Of a stretch of 64,000 nucleotides of DNA, positions 9,454-18,554 are shown in pieces. The notes under the pieces were generated by a model. That model ran no database searches, had not been told where the DNA came from, and saw nothing but the letters and a program-made list of their open reading frames with translations. The DNA is taken from NCBI RefSeq assembly GCF_000021705.1, contig NC_012751.1, positions 1,662,006 through 1,726,005 of the forward strand, read 5' to 3'. The stretch comes from Candidatus Hamiltonella defensa 5AT (Acyrthosiphon pisum). Its GTDB lineage: Bacteria > Pseudomonadota > Gammaproteobacteria > Enterobacterales > Enterobacteriaceae. Each line of letters starts with the position of its first letter. The first letter of the stretch is position 1. A program made the position numbers and the translations under genes.

Positions 9454-11370
9454 ATGCCAGTTATTACCCTGCCTGATGGCAGTACACGTCATTATGAACA
9501 ATCGCTTTCTGTGCTTGATGTCGCTCTCGACATTCATCCTCGTTTAGCCAAATCCTGCATTGCGGGGCGTTTTAATGATCAATTGATCGATGCCTGTGAT
9601 TTGCTCAGTGTCGATGGAAAACTTCAAATTATCACCCCTTCAGATGGCGAGGCGGTCGAAATTATTCGCCATTCTTGTGCTCATTTATTAGGTCATGCGG
9701 TAAAGCAACTCTGGCCAGAGACAAAAATGGCCATAGGCCCTGTGATAGAAAATGGCTTTTATTACGATTTAGACATTGAAAGCCCTTTGACGCAGGAAGA
9801 TTTAGAGCTTTTAGAAAAACGAATGCACGAACTGGCGCATAAAAATTACACAGTGATCAAAAAAAAAGTCAGCTGGCAAAAAGCGCGAGATACTTTTTCT
9901 AAACGAGGTGAATCTTACAAAATCGCCATTTTAGATGAAAATATTGATAGCAGCGATCAGCCAAACTTGTATTTTCATGAAGAATATATCGACATGTGTC
10001 GTGGCCCTCATGTTCCCAATATGAGCTTTTGCCATTACTTCAAATTACAGAAAACCTCTGGTGCCTATTGGCGAGGTGATAGCAAAAACAAAACATTGCA
10101 ACGTGTTTACGGCACAGCCTGGAGCGATAAAAAACAACTTGATGCTTATTTAAATAGATTAGAAGAAGCCACCAAACGTGATCATCGAAAAATCGGTAAG
10201 ACACAGGATCTGTATCATTTTCAGGAAGAAGCGCCAGGCATGGTGTTTTGGCATGAAAACGGTTGGATAGTTTTTCGTGAATTGGAAATTTTAATACGTG
10301 AAAAACTAAAAGAGTACGAATATCAAGAAGTGAAAGGCCCATTCATGATGGATCGCGTGCTCTGGGAAAAAACAGGGCATTGGGAAAATTACAGCGAAAA
10401 TATGTTCACTACCTTGTCTGAAAATCGAGAATACTGCATCAAACCTATGAACTGCCCAGGACATCTCGAAATCTTTAAGCAAGGCCTGAAATCCTATCGT
10501 GATTTACCGTTGCGGATGGCCGAATTCGGCAGTTGTCATCGGAATGAACCTTCGGGAGCCTTGCACGGCTTAATGCGCGTCAGAGGATTTACGCAAGATG
10601 ATGCGCATATTTTTTGTACAGAAAAACAAGTACGCAAAGAAGTCAGCAATTGCATCAAAATGACTTATGATATCTACCAGACTTTTGGCTTTAAAAAGAT
10701 CGCTGTGAAGCTATCGACCCGTCCAGAAAAACGGATTGGCTCAGACGAAATCTGGACGCAAGCAGAAGAAGATTTAGCGTCTGTGTTAAAAGAGCAAGGA
10801 ATAACCTTTGAATTACAGCCAGGAGAAGGCGCTTTTTATGGCCCAAAAATTGAGTTTACGCTCTATGATTGTTTGGATCGTGCCTGGCAGTGTGGTACGG
10901 TTCAGCTCGATTTTTCATTACCTGTTCGTCTCAATGCATTTTATATTGATGAAAACAGTGAACGTCAGGTCCCTGTGATGATTCATCGTGCGATTCTCGG
11001 TTCAATAGAACGTTTTATAGGGATCTTGACAGAAGAGTATGCCGGTTTTTTTCCAGTTTGGCTGGCGCCAGTACAGGTGATGCTGATCAATATTACGGAA
11101 AAACAGTCTGATTATGTCAAAAAAGTAGCAAAAAACTTGCAACAGTTGGGCGTTCGGGCAAAAGTAGACTTGAGAAACGAGAAGATTGGCTTTAAAATCC
11201 GCCAGCATACTTTATATAGAATTCCATATATATTGGTTTGTGGTGATAAAGAGGTTGAATCAAATCAGATTGCCGTTCGTACTCATAGTGGCAAAGATTT
11301 GGGATCTTTTTCTGTTAACGTATTCGCAGACAAGCTACTGGAAGAAATCAGTAGCCGTTGTCTTCATTAA
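9454..11370 (+). CDS. thrS: Threonyl-tRNA synthetase
   Basis: 638 aa (E. coli 642). A class II synthetase charging tRNA-Thr. Domains are TGS (1-61, beginning MPVITLPDGS), the editing domain with HSCAHLLGHAV (HxxxH), the catalytic core with PMNCPGH, RMAEFGSCHRNE (motif 2), the Zn ligands Cys/His and HRAILGSIERF (motif 3), and the C-terminal anticodon-binding domain ending near LLEEISSRCLH. The start has AAGGAACC upstream. The stop is 16 bp before the AUU start of infC, the classic thrS-infC arrangement. In E. coli ThrRS represses its own mRNA through tRNA-like leader hairpins; I could not confirm that fold in the 123 bp upstream. Confidence 0.98.
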   Translation: MPVITLPDGSTRHYEQSLSVLDVALDIHPRLAKSCIAGRFNDQLIDACDLLSVDGKLQIITPSDGEAVEIIRHSCAHLLGHAVKQLWPETKMAIGPVIENGFYYDLDIESPLTQEDLELLEKRMHELAHKNYTVIKKKVSWQKARDTFSKRGESYKIAILDENIDSSDQPNLYFHEEYIDMCRGPHVPNMSFCHYFKLQKTSGAYWRGDSKNKTLQRVYGTAWSDKKQLDAYLNRLEEATKRDHRKIGKTQDLYHFQEEAPGMVFWHENGWIVFRELEILIREKLKEYEYQEVKGPFMMDRVLWEKTGHWENYSENMFTTLSENREYCIKPMNCPGHLEIFKQGLKSYRDLPLRMAEFGSCHRNEPSGALHGLMRVRGFTQDDAHIFCTEKQVRKEVSNCIKMTYDIYQTFGFKKIAVKLSTRPEKRIGSDEIWTQAEEDLASVLKEQGITFELQPGEGAFYGPKIEFTLYDCLDRAWQCGTVQLDFSLPVRLNAFYIDENSERQVPVMIHRAILGSIERFIGILTEEYAGFFPVWLAPVQVMLINITEKQSDYVKKVAKNLQQLGVRAKVDLRNEKIGFKIRQHTLYRIPYILVCGDKEVESNQIAVRTHSGKDLGSFSVNVFADKLLEEISSRCLH

Positions 11371-11373
11371 CCT

Positions 11374-11389
11374 GGAGGAAAAAAGTATT
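11374..11389 (+). promoter_or_regulatory. infC ribosome binding site with AUU start codon
   Basis: GGAGG at 11374-11378 lies 8 nt before ATT (11387-11389), directly after the thrS stop. This ATT is the exact family start of IF-3; no ATG, GTG or TTG exists near this point in frame. AUU is the known autoregulatory start of enterobacterial infC, where free IF-3 rejects non-canonical initiation on its own mRNA. Confidence 0.93.
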
Positions 11390-11941
11390 AAACCCGGAAA
11401 AAGAGTTCCATTAGCGCGTCCTAATCGTATTAATAAAGAGATTCGCGTCACAGAAGTCCGTTTAACGGGCATAGAGGGAGAGCAAATTGGCATTGTCAGT
11501 ATTGCTGTTGCTCTACAAAAAGCGGAAGAAGCCGGCGTCGACTTGGTAGAAATCAGTCCGAACGCAGATCCGCCTGTTTGTCGCGTTATGGATTACGGCA
11601 AATTTCTTTATGAAAAAAGCAAATCAATCAAAGATCAGAAAAAAAAGCAACGTGTCATTCAGGTGAAGGAAGTGAAGTTTCGTCCTGGCACCGATGAAGG
11701 GGACTATCAGGTTAAATTACGCAGCCTGACTCGCTTTTTAGAAGAGGGAGATAAAGCAAAAATCACTTTACGTTTTCGTGGGCGCGAAATGGCACATCAA
11801 CAAATTGGGATGGCCATGCTGGAACGTATTCGTAGAGATTTATGTGAATCTGAAAATAGTATTGCTCTTGTCGAATCTTTTCCTGCGAGAATTGAAGGCC
11901 GGCAAATCAGCATGGTGCTTGCACCAAAAAAAAAGCAGTAG
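11387..11941 (+). CDS. infC: Translation initiation factor IF-3
   Basis: 184 aa from the ATT codon (E. coli 180). IF-3 binds the 30S subunit, blocks premature 50S joining and proofreads start codons. The protein reads M-KPGKRVPLARPNRINKEI, the N-terminal domain ends near YGKFLYEKSKS, a lysine-rich linker follows (DQKKKQRVIQVKEVKFRPG), and the C-terminal domain ends REMAHQQIGM ... MVLAPKKKQ. The frame is open upstream through the end of thrS, but that stretch has no IF-3 homology. A small insertion near CESENSIALVESF explains the four extra residues. The next genes are rpmI and rplT. Confidence 0.97.
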   Translation: MKPGKRVPLARPNRINKEIRVTEVRLTGIEGEQIGIVSIAVALQKAEEAGVDLVEISPNADPPVCRVMDYGKFLYEKSKSIKDQKKKQRVIQVKEVKFRPGTDEGDYQVKLRSLTRFLEEGDKAKITLRFRGREMAHQQIGMAMLERIRRDLCESENSIALVESFPARIEGRQISMVLAPKKKQ

Positions 11942-12038
11942 GGCTAAAATCGAAGTGACAGGTTGTGAGGTCATAGCCTGTTCGCCTTGTCTGTTAACAT
12001 AACAATTGACTCAAAGTCATCAAAAGTGAGTGATATTA

Positions 12039-12236
12039 ATGCCAAAGATTAAAACAGTGCGCGCAGCGGCGAAGCGCTTTAAAAAAACAGCCAGCGGTGG
12101 CTTCAAACGTAAGCACGCGTATCTTCGTCATATTCTGACTAAAAAATCCACCAAACGTAAACGTCAGTTACGTCCTAAAGGGTTGGTATCTCAAAATGAT
12201 ATCGCTTCAGTCGTAGCCTGTTTGCCTTACGCATAA
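12039..12236 (+). CDS. rpmI: 50S ribosomal protein L35
   Basis: 65 aa, exactly the E. coli length, starting [17 protein letters not shown] and ending ACLPYA. A small basic 23S-binding protein. The ATG at 12039 is preceded by GAGTG; a GTG three codons earlier is in frame but adds residues no L35 has. It lies in the infC-rpmI-rplT operon, where L20 represses rpmI-rplT translation in E. coli. Confidence 0.97.
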
Positions 12237-12275
12237 CGTATTTTTTATGTTGAATATATAGACTAGGAGAAGCCA

Positions 12276-12632
12276 ATGGCTCGAGTAAAACGCGGAGTGG
12301 TTGCACGTGCACGCCACAAAAAAATATTAAAACAGGCAAAAGGCTACTACGGTGCACGCTCTCGTGTATATCGTGTTGCTGTTCAGGCGGTCACCAAAGC
12401 AGGGCAATATGCCTACCGTGACCGTCGTCAACGCAAGCGTCAATTTCGTCAACTCTGGATCACACGTATTAATGCAGCCGCTCGTGAGCACGGTCTGTCT
12501 TATAGCTGCTTGATCAATGGTTTAAAGAAAGCCTTTATTGACATTGATCGTAAAATGTTAGCGGATATTGCGGTTTTTGATAAACCCAGCTTCGCGGCCT
12601 TGGCCAAAAAAGCAAAAGAGGCTTTATTGTAA
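12276..12632 (+). CDS. rplT: 50S ribosomal protein L20
   Basis: 118 aa (E. coli 118), beginning MARVKRGVVARARHKKILKQ. A 23S-binding assembly protein with a long basic N-terminal helix; in E. coli it also autoregulates the rpmI-rplT mRNA. The start has TAGGAGAAGCC upstream. A strong terminator follows 22 bp after the stop. Confidence 0.98.
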   Translation: MARVKRGVVARARHKKILKQAKGYYGARSRVYRVAVQAVTKAGQYAYRDRRQRKRQFRQLWITRINAAAREHGLSYSCLINGLKKAFIDIDRKMLADIAVFDKPSFAALAKKAKEALL

Positions 12633-12654
12633 ATTGAGATCAACAAATCGTTTC

Positions 12655-12679
12655 AAAAAGGGAGCTGGTCTCCCTTTTT
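12655..12679 (+). terminator. Rho-independent terminator after rplT
   Basis: A perfect 10-bp inverted repeat, AAAAAGGGAG / CTCCCTTTTT, with loop CTGGT; the 3' arm supplies the T run. It ends infC-rpmI-rplT transcription or acts as the pheS leader attenuator, since E. coli has a Phe attenuator at this position. The symmetry means it could work in either direction, but there is no minus-strand gene to end here. Confidence 0.85.
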
Positions 12680-12686
12680 CCGTTGA

Positions 12687-12713
12687 GCCATTTTAAAATG
12701 AATGGCATTTTTT
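12687..12713 (+). promoter_or_regulatory. Second small hairpin with T tract and mini-ORF before pheS
   Basis: GCCATT / AATGGC with an 8-nt loop is followed by ATTTTTT. Inside it an ATG at 12698 opens a five-codon frame reading M-N-G-I-F and then stop. The E. coli pheM leader peptide sits here and begins MNAAIF. This may be a shrunken pheM leader/attenuator, or chance in AT-rich DNA; no ribosome site is obvious. Confidence 0.3.
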
Positions 12714-12772
12714 AAATAACCTTCTATTTGTGGGCCCTGCTTCCTTCACACTCTCAACATCAAGAGAAAATA

Positions 12773-13756
12773 ATGACAGATCTTTCAGATTTTGTGGCGA
12801 ATGCTCAAAAAGAAATAAAAAACGCTCAAAATACGGAGGCATTGGATCTAATACGAGTCTCTTATTTCGGCAAAAAAGGACATTTTAGTACTCATATGGC
12901 CTCTTTGAGTCAGTTGTCCGTTGAAGATAGGCCTGCCGCAGGTCGTGTCATTAATCAAGCCAAAAAGCAAATACAACAATGGCTTGATACTCGAAAAAAA
13001 ACACTACAATCTGAGTTGTTAGCGCGGCGTTTGTCTTCTGAAATCATTGACGTCTCATTGCCGGGTCGCCGATTACAACATGGCGGGCTCCATCCCGTGA
13101 CACTGACCATTCAACGCATTGAATGTTTTTTTAAAAAATGGGGATTTTCCGTCGAATCAGGGCCAGAGATCGAAGACAGCGAACATAATTTTGATGCCCT
13201 CAACATTCCTTCTCATCATCCGGCTCGTACAGAGCAGGATACCTTTTGGTTTGATAGCGAGCGGCTATTAAGAACTCAGACTTCTGGTGTCCAAATTCGT
13301 ACCATGAAAAAAAAAGGCCCTCCCCTTAGAGTCATCGCGCCTGGCCGCGTTTATCGTCATGATTACGATCAAACGCACACCCCCATGTTTCATCAAATGG
13401 AAGGATTGATCCTCGATTCAGACATCAGTTTTGCGAATTTAAAAAACACCTTGCAGTGTTTTTTGCAGTATTTTTTTCAAAAAGAGCTTCCGACTCGTTT
13501 TCGTCCTTCTTATTTTCCCTTTACTGAGCCTTCCGCAGAGGTTGATGTCATGACCCAAAATGGCGAATGGCTTGAAGTGTTGGGCTGTGGCATGGTGCAT
13601 CCGAATATACTAACCCACCTGAATATTGATCCTGAACATTATTCAGGTTTTGCATTTGGAATGGGGATAGAACGTTTAGCCATGATAGCTTACGGTGTGA
13701 CGGATTTAAGGGCTTTTTTTGAAAACGATGTCCGTTTCCTTAAACAGTTTAAATAA
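12773..13756 (+). CDS. pheS: Phenylalanyl-tRNA synthetase alpha subunit
   Basis: 327 aa from the ATG at 12773, equal to E. coli PheS. The catalytic subunit of the class II alpha2-beta2 synthetase. An N-terminal coiled coil (about 1-85) is followed by the catalytic domain with HPVTLTIQRIE, the motif 2 region PGRVYRHDYDQTHTPMFHQ, FPFTEPSAEVDV and the motif 3 FGMGIERLAM. The frame is open 15 codons further upstream, but the family start is MTDLSDF. A 14-bp gap leads to pheT. Confidence 0.98.
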   Translation: MTDLSDFVANAQKEIKNAQNTEALDLIRVSYFGKKGHFSTHMASLSQLSVEDRPAAGRVINQAKKQIQQWLDTRKKTLQSELLARRLSSEIIDVSLPGRRLQHGGLHPVTLTIQRIECFFKKWGFSVESGPEIEDSEHNFDALNIPSHHPARTEQDTFWFDSERLLRTQTSGVQIRTMKKKGPPLRVIAPGRVYRHDYDQTHTPMFHQMEGLILDSDISFANLKNTLQCFLQYFFQKELPTRFRPSYFPFTEPSAEVDVMTQNGEWLEVLGCGMVHPNILTHLNIDPEHYSGFAFGMGIERLAMIAYGVTDLRAFFENDVRFLKQFK

Positions 13757-13770
13757 GGCATTGATTTTTT

Positions 13771-16170
13771 ATGAAATTCAGCGAATTTTGGTTACGGGAA
13801 TGGGTGCAGCCTGAAATCACTACAGAAATATTAAGCGAACAACTCACCATGGCCGGTTTGGAAGTAGAAACCGTTGAACCTGCCGCGCCTCCTTTTTCTG
13901 GTGTGCTGATTGGTCATGTGCTGGAATGCCATCCTCATCCGAATGCTGACAAATTAAAAGTCACTAAAATTCATCTGGGACAAGATAGATTATGCGATGT
14001 TGTCTGTGGTGCCCAAAATTGCCGGCAAGGCTTAAAGGTCGCGATCGCCACAATAGGCGCTGTGTTGCCCGGATCCTTCAAAATAAAAAAAACAAAACTC
14101 AGAGGCGTACTCTCTGAAGGCATGCTGTGTGCTTTTGATGAACTTGGGATCCCATCAGATGAAACGGGCATTATTGAGTTGCCTGAGAACGCGCCAATTG
14201 GAATGAATTTTCGCGAATGGCTGCATCTCGATGACAATATTTTTCAAATCAATGTGACTCCTAACCGTGCTGATTGTTTAAGTATTTTAGGCGTGGCACG
14301 TGAAATCGCCACGATCAACCGCTTACCTTTGCTCGGACCCAATATCAATAAGGTCACAGAAAAGATTCAGGAAAAAAGATGGATTAGGGTAGAAGCCCCT
14401 GAGGCTTGTCCTCGTTATCTGGGACGAGTGATAAAAGGGATCTGTGTTAAAGCAAAAACGCCGTTCTGGATGCAAAAAAAACTTGAGCGTAGTGGCTTAC
14501 GTTCGATTGATCCCGTGGTAGATGTCACTAATTACGTACTTTTAGAACTTGGACAACCGCTCCATGCGTTTGATTTAGAAAAAATCAAGCACGAAATTAT
14601 TGTGCGTTGGGCAAAAGAAGGGGAAGAACTCACTCTACTTGATGGCCGTGCCCTACATCTGAATCCGAAAACACTGGTGATTGCAGATCACACCAAGGTC
14701 TTAGCATTAGCAGGGATTTTTGGCGGTCAGAATTCTGGGATCACTCAAAAAACCGAACACCTTTTTTTGGAATCCGCCTTTTTTCGCCCGACAGCGATTG
14801 TGGCTCAGGCTCGTCAGTATGGGTTGCAAACAGAGGCGGCTCATCGTTATGAAAGAGGTGTTGATCCTCAATTACAATATAAAGCGATTGAGCGTGCGAC
14901 TCAGTTATTGATAGAGATTTGTGGAGGCGAAGTCGGTCCAATTATTGATGTCAGCAGCCCAGCCATGCTCTCTAAAACACAACATATCACCCTGCGCAGC
15001 AAAAAATTAGATCGTTTACTGGGGTATCAGATTGAGTTTGATCAGGCACTGGATATTTTGCAGCATCTTGGTTTTCAAATTCAGGAAAAAGAACATACGC
15101 AAGGGGCCTATCGTTTGCAATTGAGGCCGCCTAGTTGGCGTTTTGATATCGCTCTCGAAGAAGATGTGATAGAAGAAATCGCCCGTATTTATGGGTATCA
15201 CCGTATTCCGGAGACACCCATAAAATCGGAGCTATCTATCGGGTCATCTTCTCAAAACGAATGCGCCCTCACTCGATTTAAAACATTGTTAACATACAGA
15301 GGGTACCAAGAGGCCATCACTTACAGTTTTGTTGATCCTAAAATTCAATCGCTCTTGCATCCTGATGAAGACGCCCTTTTTTTACCCAATCCGATTTCTG
15401 CTGATATGTCTGTCATGCGATTGTCGCTCTTAACTGGCCTCCTTTGTGCCGTCGTTTACAACCAAAACCGCCAACAAACCACTGTGCGCCTTTTTGAAAG
15501 CGGGTTACGTTTTATTCCGGATAGCTCTCAACCTTTAGGAGTTAAGCAGGAGCACGTGCTTTCAGGCATGATCACGGGGCAGCGTTTTCCCGAACATTGG
15601 GATTTTTCAAGCCAGCCTCTCGATTTTTACGATATGAAAGGGGATTTGGAAGCACTTTTAGATCTGAGCGGAAAATTACCTGTGATTCAATTTAAAACGG
15701 AACCTCATTGTGCTTTACATCCAGGGCAAAGCGCCGCACTCTATCTCAACGAAGAAAAAATAGGATGGATGGGCCTCATCCATCCGAAATGTGCTCAAGC
15801 GTTAACCCTCAAAGAGAGCCCCCTCGTGTTTGAAATACAATGGAGAAAATTAACAGACTCTGTGACACCATGTGTCAAAAAAATTTCGCGTTTCCCTTCT
15901 AATCGCCGAGATATTGCGATCATTGTTGATGAGAAGATCCCTGCGGAAGAAATCTTAAAAGAATGTAGAAAAGTTAGCGTAAATCAGATAGTTGACATAA
16001 ACTTATTTGACCTTTATCAAGGTGAAGGGGTAAGCAAGGGCTATAAAAGTCTTGCTATCAGTTTAGTGTTGCAAGATTCGGAGCGTACGCTAGAGGAAGA
16101 TGAGATAGCTGCTACCGTTTCGACATGTGTATCGGCTTTAAAAAAGAAATTTCAAGCATCCTTGAGGTAA
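13771..16170 (+). CDS. pheT: Phenylalanyl-tRNA synthetase beta subunit
   Basis: 799 aa (E. coli 795). The beta subunit binds tRNA-Phe and edits mischarged Tyr. It begins MKFSEFWLREWVQPEI, with a tRNA-binding (EMAP/Csaa-like) domain (about 40-150, HPHPNADKLKVTKI), B3/B4 editing domain (HAFDLEKI), B5 domain, the inactive synthetase-like core and a C-terminal ferredoxin-fold anticodon-binding domain (about 705-799, ISRFPSNRRDIAII). The stop overlaps the ihfA ribosome site (GAGG), 5 bp before the ihfA ATG, as in E. coli. Confidence 0.98.
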   Translation: MKFSEFWLREWVQPEITTEILSEQLTMAGLEVETVEPAAPPFSGVLIGHVLECHPHPNADKLKVTKIHLGQDRLCDVVCGAQNCRQGLKVAIATIGAVLPGSFKIKKTKLRGVLSEGMLCAFDELGIPSDETGIIELPENAPIGMNFREWLHLDDNIFQINVTPNRADCLSILGVAREIATINRLPLLGPNINKVTEKIQEKRWIRVEAPEACPRYLGRVIKGICVKAKTPFWMQKKLERSGLRSIDPVVDVTNYVLLELGQPLHAFDLEKIKHEIIVRWAKEGEELTLLDGRALHLNPKTLVIADHTKVLALAGIFGGQNSGITQKTEHLFLESAFFRPTAIVAQARQYGLQTEAAHRYERGVDPQLQYKAIERATQLLIEICGGEVGPIIDVSSPAMLSKTQHITLRSKKLDRLLGYQIEFDQALDILQHLGFQIQEKEHTQGAYRLQLRPPSWRFDIALEEDVIEEIARIYGYHRIPETPIKSELSIGSSSQNECALTRFKTLLTYRGYQEAITYSFVDPKIQSLLHPDEDALFLPNPISADMSVMRLSLLTGLLCAVVYNQNRQQTTVRLFESGLRFIPDSSQPLGVKQEHVLSGMITGQRFPEHWDFSSQPLDFYDMKGDLEALLDLSGKLPVIQFKTEPHCALHPGQSAALYLNEEKIGWMGLIHPKCAQALTLKESPLVFEIQWRKLTDSVTPCVKKISRFPSNRRDIAIIVDEKIPAEEILKECRKVSVNQIVDINLFDLYQGEGVSKGYKSLAISLVLQDSERTLEEDEIAATVSTCVSALKKKFQASLR

Positions 16171-16175
16171 TTAAC

Positions 16176-16499
16176 ATGACCATTACTAAAGCTGATATTT
16201 TGGATGATGTATCTGAAAAATTTGGTTTAGAGCCGAAAGAGAGTAAAGATCTTTTAGAATTATTTTTTGAAGAAATACGTTGTATTCTAGGGGATGAGGA
16301 GTGCTCTGAGCTTAAATTTTCTGGTTTCGGTAATTTTAATTTGAGAGATAAAAAAGCACGCCCGGGCCGTAATCCAAAAACCGGTGAAGATGTTCTTATT
16401 AAAAAACGCAGAGTCGTTACTTTTCATGCAGGGCTAAAATTAAAAACGTTGATTGAGAACGGTAATGAAAAATGCAGTAAGTTAAAAAATAATCAATAG
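16176..16499 (+). CDS. ihfA: Integration host factor alpha subunit
   Basis: 107 aa (E. coli 99). One subunit of the IHF heterodimer that binds and sharply bends DNA. The HU/IHF fold is intact: LTKAD-like start (MTITKADILDDVSEKFG), ELFFEEI, the FSGFGNFNLRDK turn, and the beta-arm with the intercalating proline in RPGRNPKTGED. The C-terminus is diverged and eight residues longer. The frame is open 17 codons upstream inside pheT; the ATG at 16176 with GAGG is the family start. Its downstream neighbour is mukF, not btuC as in E. coli. Confidence 0.95.
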   Translation: MTITKADILDDVSEKFGLEPKESKDLLELFFEEIRCILGDEECSELKFSGFGNFNLRDKKARPGRNPKTGEDVLIKKRRVVTFHAGLKLKTLIENGNEKCSKLKNNQ

Positions 16500-16510
16500 A
16501 TTGGTTGAGC

Positions 16511-17839
16511 ATGAGTGAAATTTCTCAAAGCATACCTGAGCGGGTCAGCTGGGTACGACAAAATCATTTTGCCATTATGTTGCCACCTGATCGCTTGGCT
16601 TTTCTTGTAGCGATTGCGACTTTAAATATCGAGCGATTGGATGGAGAAATCAGCGAAGGTGAGCTGATAGACATTTTTTATCTGGCCAATAAAGACGTCG
16701 CACAAGCTCATGAAAATCTGTTGATTCGTGCCAATAATGCCATTAATGATATGGTCGACCAGCGCTTACTCAATCGTTTTACAACTCAACAGGCAGAAGA
16801 TTATGCCATTTATCGCTTAACCCTTTTGGGTATTGGCATCACGGATTATTATATTCGTCAAAAAGAATTTTCAACATTACGTCTTTCGATACAACTGTCA
16901 GTACTGGCCAAAGAAATAGAGCAAGCAGCGAATGCTTCAGAAAAAAATGAAAAGGAAGAAGCTCACTGGCGTCAGTATGTTTTCGCTATTTTGAAATACT
17001 CTGTATCAGACATGTTTGATCATATTGACATGACCCAACGAGCTATGGACGAGCAGCAAAATAGTGTCAAAGAAGAGGTAGCTGCCCTGTTACATCAAGA
17101 CTGGCGTACGGCGATTGCCAGCTGTGAGGTACTGCTGTCTGAAACGTCTAGCACCCTGCGCGAGTTACAAGATACTTTAGAGGCAGCGGGAGATCAGATT
17201 CAAACACACTTGTTACGGATTCAATCTGCTGTGATGGATCGCTCTGAATTAGAGTACATTGATAAACTGATTTTTACTTTGCAAGCCAAACTAGATCGCA
17301 CCATCAGTTGGGGTCAACAATCTATTGATTTGTGGATTGGCTATGATCGTCATGTGCATAAATTTATTCGAACTGCGATTGATATGGATAAAAATCGAGT
17401 CTTTGCGCAAAGATTGCGTCGTTCGATACAGAAATATTTTGATCATCCTTGGGCATTAACCTTTTCTGATGCTCTGCGTTTATTAGATATACGTGATGAA
17501 CAATCATCCAGCCTCTCTAATGTAGAGTCCATAGGAGAGCTTCCCTCGGAGCTCAAATTTGAAGGATGTGATCTGATCCGAAGCCAGCTGAGCAGCCTCA
17601 TTGAAGAGGCCTTGATGGTGTATCAGCAAAAAGCGATTCCCCTTCATTTAGGGCAAATACTACGGGATTATCTTAAAAAATATCCTGTTTCTCAACATTT
17701 TGAGGTGGCTCGGATCCTGGTTGATCTCGCCCTGCAACTTGGCGTGGCTTCAGAAGATTTTTCTGGATTATCAGCTCAATGGTTGCCCATTAATGATTAT
17801 GGAGCACAAGTGCAGGCACATGTCATCGATCAATATTGA
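16511..17839 (+). CDS. mukF: Chromosome partition protein MukF (kleisin)
   Basis: 442 aa from the ATG at 16511 (E. coli 440). MukF is the kleisin of the MukBEF condensin, dimerising through its N-terminal winged helix and bridging MukB heads. It starts MSEISQSIPERVSWVRQ; the central WGQQSIDLWIGYDRHVHKFI region and the C-terminal NDYGAQVQAHVIDQY are near identical to E. coli. A TTG two codons upstream is also in frame. Its last 20 bp overlap mukE. The cmoM-type gene that precedes mukF in E. coli is replaced by ihfA 12 bp upstream. Confidence 0.97.
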   Translation: MSEISQSIPERVSWVRQNHFAIMLPPDRLAFLVAIATLNIERLDGEISEGELIDIFYLANKDVAQAHENLLIRANNAINDMVDQRLLNRFTTQQAEDYAIYRLTLLGIGITDYYIRQKEFSTLRLSIQLSVLAKEIEQAANASEKNEKEEAHWRQYVFAILKYSVSDMFDHIDMTQRAMDEQQNSVKEEVAALLHQDWRTAIASCEVLLSETSSTLRELQDTLEAAGDQIQTHLLRIQSAVMDRSELEYIDKLIFTLQAKLDRTISWGQQSIDLWIGYDRHVHKFIRTAIDMDKNRVFAQRLRRSIQKYFDHPWALTFSDALRLLDIRDEQSSSLSNVESIGELPSELKFEGCDLIRSQLSSLIEEALMVYQQKAIPLHLGQILRDYLKKYPVSQHFEVARILVDLALQLGVASEDFSGLSAQWLPINDYGAQVQAHVIDQY

Positions 17840-18554
17840 ACACATTATGCCAGTGAAACTGGCACAGGCTTTGTCAAACCCCCTATTCCCGAATTTAGAC
17901 AGCCAACTACGTTCAGGAAGACATGTAGGAATGGATGAATTAGAAAATCACTGTTTTTTGATGGATTTTCAAGAACCATTAGAGACATTTTATCGTCGAT
18001 ATCACGTTGAATTAATTCGCGCACCTGAAGGTTTTTTTTATTTACGGCCTCGTTCCAGTACCCTGATCCCCCGCTCCGTGCTGTCAGAATTAGATATGAT
18101 CCTGGGTAAAATTTTATGTTATCTGTATCTCAGTCCTGAGCGTTTGAACAATCAGGGCATCTTTAGTGAGCAAGAGCTTTATGAAGAATTGATCACCCTT
18201 TCTGATGAAAAAAAACTGTTCAAATGCATCAACCAACGCTCTACTGGCTCCGATTTAGATAAACAAAAATTACAAGAAAGAGTCAGAACCTCTCTTAACC
18301 GTTTGAGGCGGCTCGGTATGGTGTATTTTATCGAAAATGACAAACAAAAATTTGTCATCAATGCGGCTGTTTTTCGTTTTGGCGCGGATATTCGTCATGA
18401 CGAGGATCTCCCAGCAGCACAGTTACGTTTGATCCAACAAGGTGAAGCCGTTGATCTTCTGAATCCCGAGAAAATGCAGGTTTTCACTCCTAATGACCTC
18501 CCTGATGAAACCCCGAATGAACATAGAACCCAGACAAAGGATGAAGAAGAATGA
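17820..18554 (+). CDS. mukE: Chromosome partition protein MukE
   Basis: 244 aa from the ATG at 17820 (E. coli 234). MukE dimers bind the MukF middle region and modulate MukB ATPase. The protein begins MSSINIEHIMPVKLAQAL; the two winged-helix regions with FYLRPRSSTLIPRSVLSELD and LRRLGMVYF are conserved, and an acidic tail ends TKDEEE. The frame is open 40 codons further upstream inside mukF, but the overlap start is that of E. coli. The stop overlaps the mukB ATG by 4 bp. Confidence 0.97.
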   Translation: MSSINIEHIMPVKLAQALSNPLFPNLDSQLRSGRHVGMDELENHCFLMDFQEPLETFYRRYHVELIRAPEGFFYLRPRSSTLIPRSVLSELDMILGKILCYLYLSPERLNNQGIFSEQELYEELITLSDEKKLFKCINQRSTGSDLDKQKLQERVRTSLNRLRRLGMVYFIENDKQKFVINAAVFRFGADIRHDEDLPAAQLRLIQQGEAVDLLNPEKMQVFTPNDLPDETPNEHRTQTKDEEE

